A stretch of 64,000 nt of DNA from Treponema sp. (GTDB taxonomy: Bacteria > Spirochaetota > Spirochaetia > Treponematales > Breznakiellaceae), in contig WQSF01000003.1 in the NCBI GenBank assembly GCA_009788065.1, positions 1 through 64,000 on the forward strand, in the 5' to 3' direction. Shown here one piece after another: positions 1 to 12,329 of this stretch; within the stretch, counting starts at the first letter, position 1, and every line of letters starts with the position of its first letter. Both the position numbers and the translations under genes were made by a program. A model generated the notes under the pieces. That model was not told the origin of the DNA, searched no databases, and worked only from the letters and a program-made list of their open reading frames with translations.

Positions 1-866
1 ATCATGGCAAGGCTTCCTGCCGCGCTTGCGATCATGTCGCTTTGAACATCGCCGTCGTAATTTTTGCACGCCCACAAAAAGCCGCCTTCGCTTTTTACAA
101 CTCGCGCTACAGCGTCGTCGATTAACGTGTAGAAATATTCGACGCCTGCGTTCTTGCATTTTTCTTTAAACTCGGTTTCGTAAATTTCATTAAAAATTGT
201 TTTAAAGCGTCCGTCGTAAGTTTTGGAAATGGTGTCTTTGGTTGCGAACCAGAGCGGAAGTTTTTCCGCGATTGCGTAAAGAAAACATGCGCGTGCGAAA
301 CTTTTAATTGATTCGTCAAAGTTGTGCATCCCCTGAACGATTCCTCTCCCTTCAAAGTCTGCGACTTTCACTCTTCGTTCAGTTCCGTCTGTTTTGGTAT
401 AAACAAGCTCAACTTTTCCCGGTCCTTCAATTTCCATTTCGGACGCTTTGTAAACATCGCCGTAGGCATGGCGGCCTATGACAATCGGTTTCTTCCACGT
501 GTTTACAGAAGGTTTGATTCTGCTGACCGATATAGGTTTTCTAAAAACTGTTCCGTCAAGAATCGCCCTGATTGTCGCGTTCGGGCTTGGAAGAAGGTAT
601 TTTAAATTGTATTCTTTCTGCCTTGCGGAGTTTGCCGTTATCGTCGCACATTTTACGCCGACTCCCAGCTTTTTAATCGCTTCAGCAGATTTTACCGTAA
701 TTTCGTCATTAGTATTGTCGCGGTTAACAAGACCCAAATCGAAGTATTCAGTTTTTAAATCGATAAAAGGAAGAAGAAGTTTTTCTTTGATAACTTCCCA
801 TAAAACGCGTGTCATTTCGTCTCCGTCAATTTCAACGAGAGGCGTTTTCATATTGATTTTTACCAT
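1..866 (-). CDS. icd: NADP-dependent isocitrate dehydrogenase, C-terminal part beyond the window edge
   Basis: Reverse-strand frame open from ATG at 866 to the window edge: [46 protein letters not shown]...; absent from the ORF track because it runs off the edge. Confidence 0.9.
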   Translation of the reverse strand, partial: MVKINMKTPLVEIDGDEMTRVLWEVIKEKLLLPFIDLKTEYFDLGLVNRDNTNDEITVKSAEAIKKLGVGVKCATITANSARQKEYNLKYLLPSPNATIRAILDGTVFRKPISVSRIKPSVNTWKKPIVIGRHAYGDVYKASEMEIEGPGKVELVYTKTDGTERRVKVADFEGRGIVQGMHNFDESIKSFARACFLYAIAEKLPLWFATKDTISKTYDGRFKTIFNEIYETEFKEKCKNAGVEYFYTLIDDAVARVVKSEGGFLWACKNYDGDVQSDMIASAAGSLAM

Positions 867-956
867 AAATGTATTATATCAAAAGAATTATGGTTAGTAA
901 ATGGCAGAAATTCTTCTATATTACCTGCCTTCGCTTATCGTTCCTTCATTAAATTT

Positions 957-2258
957 TCATTTTATTTTTTTTATCAGATTCTCGAGTGTCATTTCTATAT
1001 TTTGCCTGGCTGACAGGTCGCGAAGCGTTACTGTTGAATCGTCTTCACTGGGTATAATCACATATTGAAAGCCTTTTTTCTCCGCCAGCACAAACTGCTT
1101 TACCATGTTTTTTTCGCCGCACGGATCTGTGAATACTTCGCAGGGAACGCCTTCTTTTCTGATTTTTTGCGCAAGCGCCTGATACTTCCCTGATTTTTCA
1201 CCGTCGATACAGGCTACGGCTGTTTTGCATTTATTTGCGGCTGGAAGTTTGTTTAAACTTTCAAGGGCGGCAAGAAGGCGGTCAAGCCCGACAGAAGTAC
1301 CCACCCCGCTGATTGAATCCTTTTCTTTTGAGTATAATCCCGCAAGGTTGTCGTACCTTCCACCAGAACAAACAGAGCCGATATCGGGCATCTCTTTCAA
1401 AAACGTTTCAAATACAACGCCTGTGTAGTAATCAAGACCCCGCGTTATGGAAGGGTTAAGTATAAAAGGTTCGCCGTCTTCATCTTCGCAAGCGTCGCGC
1501 ATATATTCGCGTAACAGGGTAAGCCTCTGCGATTCCGCGCAGGCGCCGCCGGATAATTCCGTTATCTGCTCAAGGATTTCTTTAAAATCTCCTTTTGCTC
1601 CGATAAACTTTATTATTTTATTCGCGTTTGCGTCACCTGTAAGTTCTGTAAGACTTTCGCGCGTTTTATCTTCGCCGACTTTGGAGAGTTTGTCCACCGC
1701 GCGTAAAATTTCCACCGATTTTTCGCTTTGCCCGATATTCGCTAAAAAGCGGTTAAACAGACCGCGGTGGTTTACATTGATGTTTACATCGACTCCAAGA
1801 TTTTTAAAAACGGCGCGGATTAAAAGGATGATTTCAAAATCGGAAGAAGGAGTGTCGCTGCCAATAATGTCAAAATCGCATTGAATGAATTCGCGGTAAC
1901 GTCCCCGTTGTGTGTTTTCTCCCCTCCACGCTTTTCCTATATGGTAGCGTTTAAAAGGGAACACAAGATCCGCGCGGTGAAGAGCCACAAAACGTGCAAA
2001 CGGGACAGTCAGATCAAAACGAAGGGCGACGTCGCGCTCTCCGTTATCTTTAAAACGGAAAATCTGTTTTTCTGTTTCGCCGCCTGACTTGCCCAAAAGA
2101 ATTTCGGCATATTCAATAGCAGGGGTGTCGATCGGCAAAAAACCGAACGATCTGCATGAATTTTCTATGTTCTCGATCAGACTGCGTCTTACTATTTCTG
2201 CGTCCGGGAGAAAATCTCTAAAACCTTTTAGAACTTTTGGTTCGATATAAGCAGCCAT
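957..2258 (-). CDS. hisS: Histidyl-tRNA synthetase
   Basis: Class II motifs: KGFRDFLPDAE, RFDLTVPFARFVA, GRYREFIQCDFDIIG, GGRYDNLAGLY. Confidence 0.95.
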   Translation of the reverse strand: MAAYIEPKVLKGFRDFLPDAEIVRRSLIENIENSCRSFGFLPIDTPAIEYAEILLGKSGGETEKQIFRFKDNGERDVALRFDLTVPFARFVALHRADLVFPFKRYHIGKAWRGENTQRGRYREFIQCDFDIIGSDTPSSDFEIILLIRAVFKNLGVDVNINVNHRGLFNRFLANIGQSEKSVEILRAVDKLSKVGEDKTRESLTELTGDANANKIIKFIGAKGDFKEILEQITELSGGACAESQRLTLLREYMRDACEDEDGEPFILNPSITRGLDYYTGVVFETFLKEMPDIGSVCSGGRYDNLAGLYSKEKDSISGVGTSVGLDRLLAALESLNKLPAANKCKTAVACIDGEKSGKYQALAQKIRKEGVPCEVFTDPCGEKNMVKQFVLAEKKGFQYVIIPSEDDSTVTLRDLSARQNIEMTLENLIKKIK

Positions 2259-2273
2259 AAATTACCATACCTA

Positions 2274-3131
2274 TTATAGTTTTTCAAATTTATAAGTAAT
2301 ACTCGATCCGTTTACAGTGACAACGCAGTAAACTTGAGAGCTTTTAAAATCTTCGATATTTACATACCGCACATTTCCGGTTTCGTTTTCAAGGTGTTTG
2401 TGAGAATGACCTGTAAACATAATATCGCATCTGTTTCTTAACATGCTCACAATTCTTGAGCGTTCCCTGTAATCGGTAATCTGCTGCATAGAAGCCGGAC
2501 CCTTAACAAAAAGAGGAGAATGGGTAAAGACAAAAACATTTTCTCCTGTATTTTTTAATTGGGTTTCAAGCCAGTCCAACTGTTTTTGTCCGAAAAATGA
2601 ATTGGCGGAATCAAGGAAAAGAAGGGTAGTGTTTTTATCTACGCTGTCTATCCTGTAATTTGTCGAGCCGATTCTGGTTTTCCATTCAGGCCAGTTAGTA
2701 AAGTAAACATCATGATTTCCTATAACAGGGTAGCAGGGAATTCCAAGAGAATCGGCTATTTTAATAAATGTTTCAAGATCGGCGGCGGCTCCGTTCTGTG
2801 TGATGTCGCCTAACACAGCGGCAAATTTAATATCCGGCGTAATTTTTTGATATAATCTTTCAAAGCCGTATGCCTTGTCGCCTTCGATATGAGTGTCAGT
2901 TAAAACTATAAACGAATAGTTATCATGAGTATCCAGATTGAGGTTCCTCCAGTTTCTTGTCGTTCCGTCGCTCTTTTTGCCGTCAAGAAATATAAAATTG
3001 TCTTTTTCCAAAAGACGCTCGTCAAGATCGTTTGATACGATAAACCCGAGGAAATCAATATTACATCCGCAGAAGAAAAGCGCGGATATAACAAGAGAGC
3101 ATATATAAAATTTAGTTAATATTTTTACCAT
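2274..3131 (-). CDS. Metallophosphoesterase family lipoprotein-like protein
   Basis: TDTHIEGD, LGDITQNGA, GNHDVYF and GHSHKH motifs; N-terminal hydrophobic segment ending in FCGC (lipobox-like). Start moved to the internal Met at 3131. Confidence 0.8.
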   Translation of the reverse strand: MVKILTKFYICSLVISALFFCGCNIDFLGFIVSNDLDERLLEKDNFIFLDGKKSDGTTRNWRNLNLDTHDNYSFIVLTDTHIEGDKAYGFERLYQKITPDIKFAAVLGDITQNGAAADLETFIKIADSLGIPCYPVIGNHDVYFTNWPEWKTRIGSTNYRIDSVDKNTTLLFLDSANSFFGQKQLDWLETQLKNTGENVFVFTHSPLFVKGPASMQQITDYRERSRIVSMLRNRCDIMFTGHSHKHLENETGNVRYVNIEDFKSSQVYCVVTVNGSSITYKFEKL

Positions 3132-3817
3132 GAGAATTTTGCGCCTCCGCGCCACGCGACTCCGTAAAATGTAGCGGTAAAACCGTCAACGCCGCTTTGC
3201 ATGTATTCCAAACTGTTAATGACTGTCCAGTTTTTGCCGAAACGTATTAAAACATTTAAACTTACGGACAAAGCCCCCATGTTTTTAGCGTGAAACTCGT
3301 CGTAATTTCCGGCGTTAATTCCGATGCTTAGTTTATCATTATTAATAAAATTTAAATAACCGCTGAATGTTAAAATTGATTCAAACTGCGGTTTTTCACC
3401 GAAGAATGAAGTAAATCTGAAATTTGAACCGATCGATAATCCTGCAATTTTACCGCTCAGCAGGATCATCGGTACCAATGCATGAGTGTTGGTGTCATAC
3501 TCGGGAATTCCGTTGTATATATACATCAAAGAAAACTTTAAAGGAATTTTTTTAAAAGGCGAATATCTTATGTCGGCAAACGTGTTAAAATCAGGATCTC
3601 CCAAACTTAAACCCAAAGAAAAACCGCTTTTGAATTTAATTAAATTGTTAAGTTCGATTCCTCCGGCTATTGAAATCGTTCCGTAATTGTTAAAACCTCT
3701 GTTATATTCGGCTCTTGTAAACAATTCAACTTCCTTTTCTGTAATATCCACAGAGTATGCGTTTGTAAGAGACAATAATAATACAATGGAGAAAAGAGCC
3801 CCGGTTTTCATACCCAT
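3125..3817 (-). CDS. Putative exported/outer-membrane beta-barrel-like protein
   Basis: Signal peptide followed by alternating amphipathic strands; C-terminal ...GGAKFSW; overlaps the following metallophosphoesterase gene. Confidence 0.5.
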   Translation of the reverse strand: MGMKTGALFSIVLLLSLTNAYSVDITEKEVELFTRAEYNRGFNNYGTISIAGGIELNNLIKFKSGFSLGLSLGDPDFNTFADIRYSPFKKIPLKFSLMYIYNGIPEYDTNTHALVPMILLSGKIAGLSIGSNFRFTSFFGEKPQFESILTFSGYLNFINNDKLSIGINAGNYDEFHAKNMGALSVSLNVLIRFGKNWTVINSLEYMQSGVDGFTATFYGVAWRGGAKFSW

Positions 3818-3874
3818 ATGCCGATTATTACATTTAATAAAAAAAAATGCTATGACTAATTAACGGTTTTTTTA

Positions 3875-5539
3875 TTAAACATATAAATATCGTTTGATTT
3901 TCATGGTAGGTGTTTTTTCGAATGGGTCATTTTTTATTATTATTTTATTGATTCGCGAGAAGGCGGCTAATTTATTATTTACAAAGGCGCGCAGTTCTTC
4001 AAGAGCGTGTTCGACGGCTCCTGCCGCGGATTTAGCCGCCTCGCTTAAAATTACAAGCGCGACAATTTCGCCTTTTTTACCTGAGTAGACTAACGATTCT
4101 TCCACAAGATGCGAAGCTGAAAGCAGGTTTTCTATTTCTTCAGGATAAATATTTTCACCTGACGGACCGAGGATTAAAGCTTTCAGCCGTCCTCTAATAT
4201 GGAGTTTTCCTTTTTTATCAAACCATCCCAAATCGCCTGTACGAAGCCAGCCGTCGCAGGTGAACGCCTCGGCTGTAAGTTTTTCATCGTTGTAATAGCC
4301 CATCATTACATTGGGTCCCGTAACTTGAATTTCACCTTCGCCAGGATCATAACCGCCGTCAGCAAACAGACTCTCACATTCGCCGATGCGTATCTTAACG
4401 CCCGCCGGAGCGCTTCCGACGGATCGGAAGGTGTTTTTAAAAAGTTTATTACCTGCGACAAGGGGAGCGGCTTCCGTAAGGCCGTAGCCGTGAGCGTACG
4501 GAAATCGTATGCTGTTAAGGAATTTTTCTACCTCTTCAGACAGCGGAGCGCCGCCGATGCCGAAGAAACGCATTTTTCCGCCGAGAGCCGAAAGAAGTTT
4601 TCTGCCTGCGATCCAGCGAGCTAAAGGGCGCGTAACTTTCAGTTTATACAGTCTGCTGGCTTGTAATTTAGGCGCGATTGCGTTGCTGTAAATCTTTTCT
4701 ATAAGCAGAGGAACGGTTGTAATTACGGTTGGACGTAAAATTTTAAAGGCCGGAAGTAAAACCGAAGGAGAGGGCGGACGATCAAGATATGTAATGGAAG
4801 ATCCGCAGATCAAAGGCGCGATAAGCCCCAGACTGCATTCATAGGAATGTGAAAGAGGCAGAGCGGAAAGCAGACGGTCGCTTGGCAGTAATTTTATAAA
4901 AAAAAGCGAAGAGAGAGCGCTGGAAATAAGGTTTCTTCCCGATAGCATAACACCCTTACTGTTCCCCTGGGTTCCGCTGGTATAGATAATAGTTGCAAGA
5001 GCGTCAGGATCATCGCAAAGACAGGTGGAATGTTCATTAACAGGAGGAATACAAACGCGCTTCTCGTAACCGTTAAGCGATATAGAAATTTCAAGATTGG
5101 AATCTTTATCTTCGCTCATACTGTCGATGATGACAGCCGGAATATCTGAAAGATCATTTTGTAAAAATTTTTCAGCCAGAGCGCGGCTTACGATTGCCGC
5201 GCTGATGCCGCAGTGAGCCGCTATATTTTTAATTTGTTCCGCTGAAAAACCTGTAAGAACGGGAACAGAAACCGCTCCGGCGAAGGAGATGCCGAAATAC
5301 GCAAGCGGCCATTCGGGGCAGTTTTCACAATAAATTAAAACTCTGTCGCCGCTTTTTACATTAATCTGATTTAATAACGAACCTATCTGCAAAGAGAGTT
5401 TTCCCATCATGGTGTAAGTAATTTTCCCGCAAATCCTGTTATCGCGTAACATCGAGAAAGCGGTTTTTTCTTTATATTTTGCCGAAGACGCAAGACACAT
5501 CCCGGAGAGGGTAAAGGGCGTTTGTTTGCTTTGTTCCAT
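3875..5539 (-). CDS. AMP-dependent acyl-CoA synthetase/ligase
   Basis: IIYTSGTQGNSKGVMLSGRN P-loop motif, GYGLTEAAPL, WLRTGDLGWFDKKGKLHIRGR. Confidence 0.9.
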   Translation of the reverse strand: MEQSKQTPFTLSGMCLASSAKYKEKTAFSMLRDNRICGKITYTMMGKLSLQIGSLLNQINVKSGDRVLIYCENCPEWPLAYFGISFAGAVSVPVLTGFSAEQIKNIAAHCGISAAIVSRALAEKFLQNDLSDIPAVIIDSMSEDKDSNLEISISLNGYEKRVCIPPVNEHSTCLCDDPDALATIIYTSGTQGNSKGVMLSGRNLISSALSSLFFIKLLPSDRLLSALPLSHSYECSLGLIAPLICGSSITYLDRPPSPSVLLPAFKILRPTVITTVPLLIEKIYSNAIAPKLQASRLYKLKVTRPLARWIAGRKLLSALGGKMRFFGIGGAPLSEEVEKFLNSIRFPYAHGYGLTEAAPLVAGNKLFKNTFRSVGSAPAGVKIRIGECESLFADGGYDPGEGEIQVTGPNVMMGYYNDEKLTAEAFTCDGWLRTGDLGWFDKKGKLHIRGRLKALILGPSGENIYPEEIENLLSASHLVEESLVYSGKKGEIVALVILSEAAKSAAGAVEHALEELRAFVNNKLAAFSRINKIIIKNDPFEKTPTMKIKRYLYV

Positions 5540-5624
5540 ATTGTTTAGAGCGGCTATTACATGAAAGGTTGCATTTAAGCGGCGGACGCTACCATTTTGA
5601 TAAAAATTCGACTATAATGGCGAA

Positions 5625-6500
5625 ATGAATAATAAATTCTTACAAATTTCCCGGAGATTGCTGATGACGCTCGCCGGTGCGTCGATTATGGCTTTTAATA
5701 TTAATACATTCGTAAATGCCGGAGGGCTCCTTCCCGGCGGTTTTACAGGTCTTGCTCTTCTTGTCCAGGAGATTTTCTTTCGGTTCGGAGATATTACAGT
5801 TCCTTTCAGCATAATACTCTATACGCTTAACATTGCGCCTGTAATAATCGGTTTTAAATTTATCGGCGTTAAATTTACGCTTTATTCGATACTGGTGGTT
5901 TTTACCACAGGTCTTTTAACAGATTTTATGCCTTCCATGTTTACAAGTTTTTTAACAACGCAGGATATCCTGCTTTCCGCCGTTTTCGGCGGACTTTTAA
6001 ACGCGGTCGGCATAAGCCTCTGCCTCCATGCGGATGCGGCTTCAGGCGGTACGGATTTTATCGCTGTCTTTATTTCAGAAAAATTCCGCAAGGACGCGTG
6101 GAATTATATTCTCGCGATTAATTTTGTAATTCTTGCTGCAGCGGGTATCCTTTTTGGACTGGACAGGGCTCTTTACTCGATAATTTTCCAATTCGCCACT
6201 ACTATGGCGCTCGGCGTTCTATATAAAAACTACCAGCAGAGAACTCTTTTAATAGTCACCAATAATCCCGATGAAATTTTCAAAAAAATAAGCGAAACTA
6301 CTAATCACGGGGCGACTTTAGTTGATTGTTTCGGCAGTTACGGCGGCAAAAACACACGCACTCTTCTTTATTCGGTTGTCACAGCCACCCAGATAAAAAA
6401 GCTGATTCCCGAGATCATGAAAATTGATCCTGCCGCTTTTATAAATGTTATAAAAACAGAGCAGGTTAACGGCAGGTTCAGCCAGCGTCCCAAGGATTGA
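5625..6500 (+). CDS. YitT family membrane protein (DUF161/DUF2179)
   Basis: Multi-TM N-terminus with NTFVNAGGLLPGGFTGLALL and C-terminal DUF2179-like domain. Confidence 0.8.
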   Translation: MNNKFLQISRRLLMTLAGASIMAFNINTFVNAGGLLPGGFTGLALLVQEIFFRFGDITVPFSIILYTLNIAPVIIGFKFIGVKFTLYSILVVFTTGLLTDFMPSMFTSFLTTQDILLSAVFGGLLNAVGISLCLHADAASGGTDFIAVFISEKFRKDAWNYILAINFVILAAAGILFGLDRALYSIIFQFATTMALGVLYKNYQQRTLLIVTNNPDEIFKKISETTNHGATLVDCFGSYGGKNTRTLLYSVVTATQIKKLIPEIMKIDPAAFINVIKTEQVNGRFSQRPKD

Positions 6501-6510
6501 GATGTAATAT

Positions 6511-7053
6511 TTAATTCAGCAGTTTATCAAATGCCGCGTAAACCTGGGGTGTGTCCCAATAAATGCTTCCCACAACCCGCCCGATTATTTTTCCCTGACG
6601 GTCGATTATATAAGTTGTAGGAATGGCTTCAATGCCGTATATCGAACTTATCCGCCTTGTTGTATCCAGCAGTATGGGAAATGAATAATTATTTTTTTGA
6701 ATAAATTGACGCACCGTATTAATATTTTCGCCTATATCGACTGCCAGTATTTCAAGACTTTTGTCTTTATAACGTTTATAAAAAGTATCCATGGAAGGCA
6801 TTTCCGCGCGGCACGGCGGGCACCATGTCGCCCAAAAATTTAATATAACTGTCTTTCCTTTTAATGAAGAAAGGGTGATATTTTCACCGTTAAGAAGCGG
6901 CAGAGTAAAATCTTCCATATCCGCCGTTTTGCTGTAAACTTGAATTTTTGCGTTTTTTAAAAGACGCGCAATGTCTTCGGATACTTGCGCAAAGGATAAC
7001 TGCGGCAGGAGAAAAAACAGAAATACGTTAAAGAATATAAAAGTTTTTTTCAT
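6511..7053 (-). CDS. TlpA/ResA-like thiol-disulfide oxidoreductase
   Basis: Signal peptide, NFWATWCPPCRAEMPSM thioredoxin motif, cis-Pro IEAIPTTYIID. Confidence 0.92.
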   Translation of the reverse strand: MKKTFIFFNVFLFFLLPQLSFAQVSEDIARLLKNAKIQVYSKTADMEDFTLPLLNGENITLSSLKGKTVILNFWATWCPPCRAEMPSMDTFYKRYKDKSLEILAVDIGENINTVRQFIQKNNYSFPILLDTTRRISSIYGIEAIPTTYIIDRQGKIIGRVVGSIYWDTPQVYAAFDKLLN

Positions 7054-7069
7054 GTTACCTTATTGTATC

Positions 7070-7867
7070 TTATAAATTTATCATTTTCAACCAATTTGCC
7101 ATAATCTGGAAAAAAAGAGCTTTGTCTTCCGCCCAATAAATGTACTGGTACTGCCATTTTTGTATTATATTATTAATCACGGTAAATTGTCCCGTTAAAA
7201 TTAAAAATCCGATGACTATAAGTACAGCGGCGCTGATTTTTTTAATTATAGGCAATTTACTTTTAAACCATTTCGCGGGAACAAGATAGCGGTCAAAAAA
7301 AACGGCGGATAATAAAAACGGAATGCCAAGTCCGAGCGAATAAAGCGCAAGATAAAGAGCGGCTACGCCTGTTTTACCGTTTTGTCCCGCAAGAAATAAA
7401 ACGCCTGTAAGAATCGGACCGATGCACGGAGTCCATCCGGCGCCGAACGCCGCTCCCGCAAAGAAAGCCCCGATTAACCCCCGTGGTTTACTGTTTATTT
7501 TAAAACGTTTTTCATAATTTAAAATTGTGATAAAATCCAAAAGAATATTTACGCCTAATACAATAATGATTATCCCTGCCGCAATTCGTATATATTTTGA
7601 AATGCCTCCCATTAATAAAAAGGTGGTAGATATAATAATACTGAATATTATAAAGATAATCGTAAAACCTAAAACAAAACACAATGAAGTCGCGAAAAGA
7701 ATAAAACGTTTTTTATTAGTGTTCTCATAATCCTGCGAAGATACCGCAATCCCTCCGGCGCCGCCAAGTATACTCAGATAGGACGGTATCAGCGGAAGCA
7801 CGCATGGAGAAAAAAAAGACAATAATCCTGCAGTGAATGTTAGCAATATGGAAGGGTAGCCTGTCAT
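7070..7867 (-). CDS. ccdA: CcdA-like cytochrome c biogenesis/thiol transporter
   Basis: GLLSFFSPCVLPLIPSYLSILGG and GWTPCIGPILTGV motifs; adjacent to the TlpA-like gene. Confidence 0.92.
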   Translation of the reverse strand: MTGYPSILLTFTAGLLSFFSPCVLPLIPSYLSILGGAGGIAVSSQDYENTNKKRFILFATSLCFVLGFTIIFIIFSIIISTTFLLMGGISKYIRIAAGIIIIVLGVNILLDFITILNYEKRFKINSKPRGLIGAFFAGAAFGAGWTPCIGPILTGVLFLAGQNGKTGVAALYLALYSLGLGIPFLLSAVFFDRYLVPAKWFKSKLPIIKKISAAVLIVIGFLILTGQFTVINNIIQKWQYQYIYWAEDKALFFQIMANWLKMINL

Positions 7868-8008
7868 ATCTTCATGGTTATTCTAATACGGATTTAATTC
7901 TCAGGTAAATACATTCTATATCACGTTCTCTGTTCTTTCGCGCCTAAGGCGTAAAATCCTGCTAGTACAGTACTTGAATCAACTAAATACCCCTGATATA
8001 GTGTAAAA

Positions 8009-11000
8009 ATGCAGTCTCTTGGTATAAATATTGGTTCGACAAGTCTAAAAATGGTACTTTTGGAAGACACCAAGGTAATTTGGGCGGATTCTACACCTCA
8101 TGAGGGTGATTTTAGCGCGGCAGTTCATAATCTTCTTGCGCAAGGCAAGATAAAACCGGGTATCCCGGCTCTTGTAACCGGCAACGAAGGCCGTTTTATG
8201 TTTGATGTAAGCGGCACTTTGGAACCGCTCTGTGTTGAAGCGGCTTTGCGCAGTCTGGGCATTAAAGCGGACGCGGTCGTCAGCATGGGCGGCGAAGACT
8301 TAATCGTCTATTCGCTGGATACTAACGGAAAGATTGTCAACAGTTTTTCAGGCAATAAATGCGCAAGCGGCACCGGAGAATTCTTAAAACAACAGCTTGC
8401 GCGTATGGATATGAGTTTGAGCGACATTGACAAGGTTCCTGACACCGCGAAGGTGTACGCCCTTTCCACTCGTTGTTCCGTTTTTATGAAGAGCGACTGC
8501 ACTCACAGGCTCAACAAGCGCGAAGCGACCAAGGAAGATATCGTTCTTTCGCTTTCCGATGTGATGGCTGTAAAAGTAATCGACTTTTTAAAACGCGCCA
8601 AGGTGACGTCGGGCAGGGTTGCGCTAACAGGCGGTATTACTCTTAACCGTCACATCATCCGTTTTATCCGCGAAAAAGCGCCGCAGATTGAATTTGTCAT
8701 TCCCGAAACCGCGCCTGTTTTTGAAGCGCTCGGAGCCGCCGTTATGGCTCCTGATTCGGGAAGTCTGCTGCCTGAAGCCGGTAAACTTCTGCGTACAAAC
8801 GACGTGCGTTTCGGAGCTTTGGGCGCGTTACGCGAATGGAAAGAAAAAGTAAAAATTTTTGATAAAACCGGCGGCAAGGTTCAAACCGGACGAAAATATA
8901 TTCTGGGAGTTGACGGCGGTTCTACCACAACCAAAGCCTGCCTTGTCGATATTGAATCAGATGAAATTGCGGCGAGCCATTACGGGCGCACTCACGGCGA
9001 TCCTGTAAAAGCTCTTAAAGAATGTCTTAGAATTATTCAGGAAAAAGTTATCGCCGATACAGGCGGTAAAAATATCGATATCCGCCTTGTAAGCGCGACA
9101 GGTTCCAGCCGCGAAATTCTTGGCGTGTTTTTGGAAACGCCCGGTGTATACAATGAAATAATCGCTCATTCTGTCGGAACAACTTATTTTGATAAAAGCG
9201 TAGAAACCATATTTGAAATCGGCGGGCAGGACGCGAAGTATGTTCTTCTTAAAAACGGCGTACCCATCGATTATGCGATGAACGAAGCCTGCTCCGCTGG
9301 AACGGGTTCATTTTTGGAAGAATCCGCCGCCGGAGACTTGTCGATTCACAGCGCGAAGGACATCGGTCCCATTGCGTTAGACGCAAACGCTCCGTGTAAA
9401 TTCGGCGAGCATTGTTCGGCGTTTATCAACAGCGACATCAGAAAGGCTGTTCAGCAGGGCGCGGGAAAGGAAAATATTACAGCCGGGATTGTATGTTCCA
9501 TTGTGGCGAATTATCTTAACCGTGTCGTGGGGAACCGCACCATAGGAGGAAAAATTTTCCTGCAGGGCGGCGTCGCGAAAAACCCCGCTGTGCCTCTCGC
9601 GTTTGCGATGCTTTTAAACAAGGAAATTCTTGTTCCGCCTTCGCCTGAACTTATGGGTTGTTTCGGCGTCGCTCTTCTTGCAAAACGCAAACACGACGAA
9701 GGATTGCTTGAAGAGCAGAGCGTCGTTATCGACGACATTATAAACCGTGAAATCGGCTATGAGCGCGTCTTCGCCTGTCAGTCTTGCGAAAACCTCTGCC
9801 CGATTCAAGTTTTAAATGTAAACAGCCACAAATACATGTTCGGCGGCCGCTGTAACAAGTACACAAACATGCGCAAGAAAGTAAACGACATACCGGTTTT
9901 TGATTACGTGGAAAAACGCCAAAAAATGCTTTTTGAAGAATTTGCCGCTCCCGCGCGGGAAACAAATAGCAGAAACTATGTGATTGGAATTCCAAGAGCG
10001 TTTTCCGTGCATACTTTATATCCGCTATACTCGTGGTTCTTCCATGAACTTGGTATTAAAACATTTTTATCTACCGAAGTGGCTCATGCGGGGGTTGCAA
10101 GAGCCGAAGCGCAGTATTGTTTTCCCGCCGAGATCGCGCACGGCGCTATTCAGGATTGTCTTGATAAAGGTTCGGATTATGTTCTGTTGACGCATTTTCG
10201 CGATATGCCAAGTTATGAGGATGACGTTCACGCGAACTTCTGTCCGATTACGCAGGCTCTCCCTTACTACATGAAAAAAGCGTTTCCCGATATCGATCCT
10301 AATAAATGGCTGCCTTTGGTTGTCAGTTTTAAACACGGTGAAGTGAAAGCGCTCGAACATTTCTGCGATATGACAAGGATTCTTGGTATCAGCGAAGCCG
10401 AAACAAAAACAGCATTTAATACTGCATGGGCTAAACAAAAGGAATATTTCGCCACAGCGGAAAAAATGGGGCTTGAAGCTCTGGAAGACGCGCGTAAGGC
10501 TGATCGTCCTGTAATCGCCGTTCTTGGAAGACCGTACAACGCGTTTACGCCTGAAGCGAATATGGGTATTCCGCGCAAATTTACAACGCGCGGATATTCA
10601 ATCATTCCGTTTGATATTCTTCCTTTCCGCGACAAGGAAATTTTTCCGAATATGTACTGGTTTTTCGGCCAGCAGGATTTAAAAGCGTCAAAATTATTAA
10701 AAGATGAAGAAAATATCTATCTTACATTTATAACCAACTTTTCCTGTGCTCCTGATTCATTTATTCTGCATTATGTTAAATGGACTATGGGGCAGAAACC
10801 GTTCCTTGTTTTGGAACTGGATTCCCATTCAGCGGACGCAGGCGTTGATACCCGCGTTGAAGCGTTCCTCGATATTATTGACGGCTACCGCGCGAAGAAA
10901 AACGAGATTGAAGCCGAGCGCTACGATAACGGACTTTGCTTTGTCAGCGAGAAAATGAGCGACGGTAATTTTGATATAAGAATAGACAATGTTAAGACAG

Positions 11001-12328
11001 GCGAGAAAATTCCTGTGTTTAACAACAAGAAGGTAAAGGTTCTTCTTTCCAACATGGGGAATATTTCCACTGAATATATAGGCGCCGCTATCCGCGCTTT
11101 GGGAATTAATGCCGAAGCGATGCCTGTCGCGACCAATAAAACAATTCAGGTTGCAAGAGCCCACGCGTCGGGAAAAGAATGTGTTCCTTCCCATCTTGTT
11201 TTGGGAAGCGCGCTTGAATATTTCTTCAGCGACAAATACCGTAAAGACGAGATTTACCTTCTCTTTGTGCCGATAACTACAGGCCCGTGCAGAACAGGGC
11301 AGTATTATGTTTATTACGAAAATCTTTTTAGAGATTTGCGTTTGGAAAATGTCTGCGTCTTTATCCTTTCCGCGGATAATTCCTACACAGAACTCGGACC
11401 GAGTTTCGCGAAGCAAATGTGGATCGGTCTTGTGCTTTCCGATTATTTAAAGGATATTCAATGCTCGCTTCTGGCGACAGCGCAAGACCCGGTAAAAGCC
11501 GAAAAAGAATTTGAACAATCATGGCAGAGGGTAATGCGCGCTGTCGAGCATAATCCCAAGAATTTATGGAAGGAGCTGAAACATGTCGCGTCCGATGTTA
11601 AAAAAATTCCGCAAAAACGAAAGGTCGCCGACTGCCCGCGCGTTCTTATCGTGGGCGAGATTTATGTTCGCCGCGATGATTTTGCCGTAGGCGAATTAAT
11701 CGAACTGATGAGCGAAAGAGGCATTGTTGTAAAAATCGCGGGAATAAGCGAATGGATTCACTATCTTGATTTTGTCCGCGAATATTCTCTTAGAAAATTA
11801 ATCGGGCTTAAAAAACCGGGAAGAAGGTTATTTTCCAAGCCTTCGAGAAACCTGAAAAAGCTTCAGATCGAAGAATGGTGGAAACATCATATCGAAAAGA
11901 AAGTTCTTAGCATACTCGAACCGACCGGCCTTATCCCGGAAACGCCGCATGATATGCGCCATATTATGAAATATTCATTGGAACACTTTGTAAGCCCGGA
12001 GCTTAACTCGGAAATCGCGGTTTCTTCAGGATCGGCGGCGGCGGCAATGGACGACGGTTATTCGGGTATTGTTAATATATCACCGTTTGCATGCCTTATC
12101 GGGCGTGTAATAGAAGGGCTTTTTACCCCGTGGGCGAGAGAACGCAATTACCCGATTTTATCTGTAGAAGTTGACGGCAACCTTCTACCGCCGAATATCG
12201 TAAATAAATTGAATATTTTTATGGTAAATGTGTTACGCTTTAAGGGCGGCGGCGATCTGTCAACGCTGGTAGACAAGGCGCATGACGCAAAAATTGGGAC
12301 ACAGGAACCGCGGATTAACGCGGATTAA
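8009..12328 (+). CDS. Acyl-CoA dehydratase activase (BadF/BadG-type ATPase tandem fused to DUF2229/2-hydroxyacyl-CoA dehydratase-like region)
   Basis: Two ASKHA ATPase modules ([33 protein letters not shown]), [14 protein letters not shown], CxxCxxxCP region, [13 protein letters not shown]; 1439 aa. Confidence 0.88.
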   Translation: MQSLGINIGSTSLKMVLLEDTKVIWADSTPHEGDFSAAVHNLLAQGKIKPGIPALVTGNEGRFMFDVSGTLEPLCVEAALRSLGIKADAVVSMGGEDLIVYSLDTNGKIVNSFSGNKCASGTGEFLKQQLARMDMSLSDIDKVPDTAKVYALSTRCSVFMKSDCTHRLNKREATKEDIVLSLSDVMAVKVIDFLKRAKVTSGRVALTGGITLNRHIIRFIREKAPQIEFVIPETAPVFEALGAAVMAPDSGSLLPEAGKLLRTNDVRFGALGALREWKEKVKIFDKTGGKVQTGRKYILGVDGGSTTTKACLVDIESDEIAASHYGRTHGDPVKALKECLRIIQEKVIADTGGKNIDIRLVSATGSSREILGVFLETPGVYNEIIAHSVGTTYFDKSVETIFEIGGQDAKYVLLKNGVPIDYAMNEACSAGTGSFLEESAAGDLSIHSAKDIGPIALDANAPCKFGEHCSAFINSDIRKAVQQGAGKENITAGIVCSIVANYLNRVVGNRTIGGKIFLQGGVAKNPAVPLAFAMLLNKEILVPPSPELMGCFGVALLAKRKHDEGLLEEQSVVIDDIINREIGYERVFACQSCENLCPIQVLNVNSHKYMFGGRCNKYTNMRKKVNDIPVFDYVEKRQKMLFEEFAAPARETNSRNYVIGIPRAFSVHTLYPLYSWFFHELGIKTFLSTEVAHAGVARAEAQYCFPAEIAHGAIQDCLDKGSDYVLLTHFRDMPSYEDDVHANFCPITQALPYYMKKAFPDIDPNKWLPLVVSFKHGEVKALEHFCDMTRILGISEAETKTAFNTAWAKQKEYFATAEKMGLEALEDARKADRPVIAVLGRPYNAFTPEANMGIPRKFTTRGYSIIPFDILPFRDKEIFPNMYWFFGQQDLKASKLLKDEENIYLTFITNFSCAPDSFILHYVKWTMGQKPFLVLELDSHSADAGVDTRVEAFLDIIDGYRAKKNEIEAERYDNGLCFVSEKMSDGNFDIRIDNVKTGEKIPVFNNKKVKVLLSNMGNISTEYIGAAIRALGINAEAMPVATNKTIQVARAHASGKECVPSHLVLGSALEYFFSDKYRKDEIYLLFVPITTGPCRTGQYYVYYENLFRDLRLENVCVFILSADNSYTELGPSFAKQMWIGLVLSDYLKDIQCSLLATAQDPVKAEKEFEQSWQRVMRAVEHNPKNLWKELKHVASDVKKIPQKRKVADCPRVLIVGEIYVRRDDFAVGELIELMSERGIVVKIAGISEWIHYLDFVREYSLRKLIGLKKPGRRLFSKPSRNLKKLQIEEWWKHHIEKKVLSILEPTGLIPETPHDMRHIMKYSLEHFVSPELNSEIAVSSGSAAAAMDDGYSGIVNISPFACLIGRVIEGLFTPWARERNYPILSVEVDGNLLPPNIVNKLNIFMVNVLRFKGGGDLSTLVDKAHDAKIGTQEPRINAD

Positions 12329-12329
12329 T

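Noticed and set aside
10829-11416. 195-aa minus-strand ORF inside the activase gene
   Set aside because: Fully antisense to a strongly supported coding sequence; no recognisable domain or RBS
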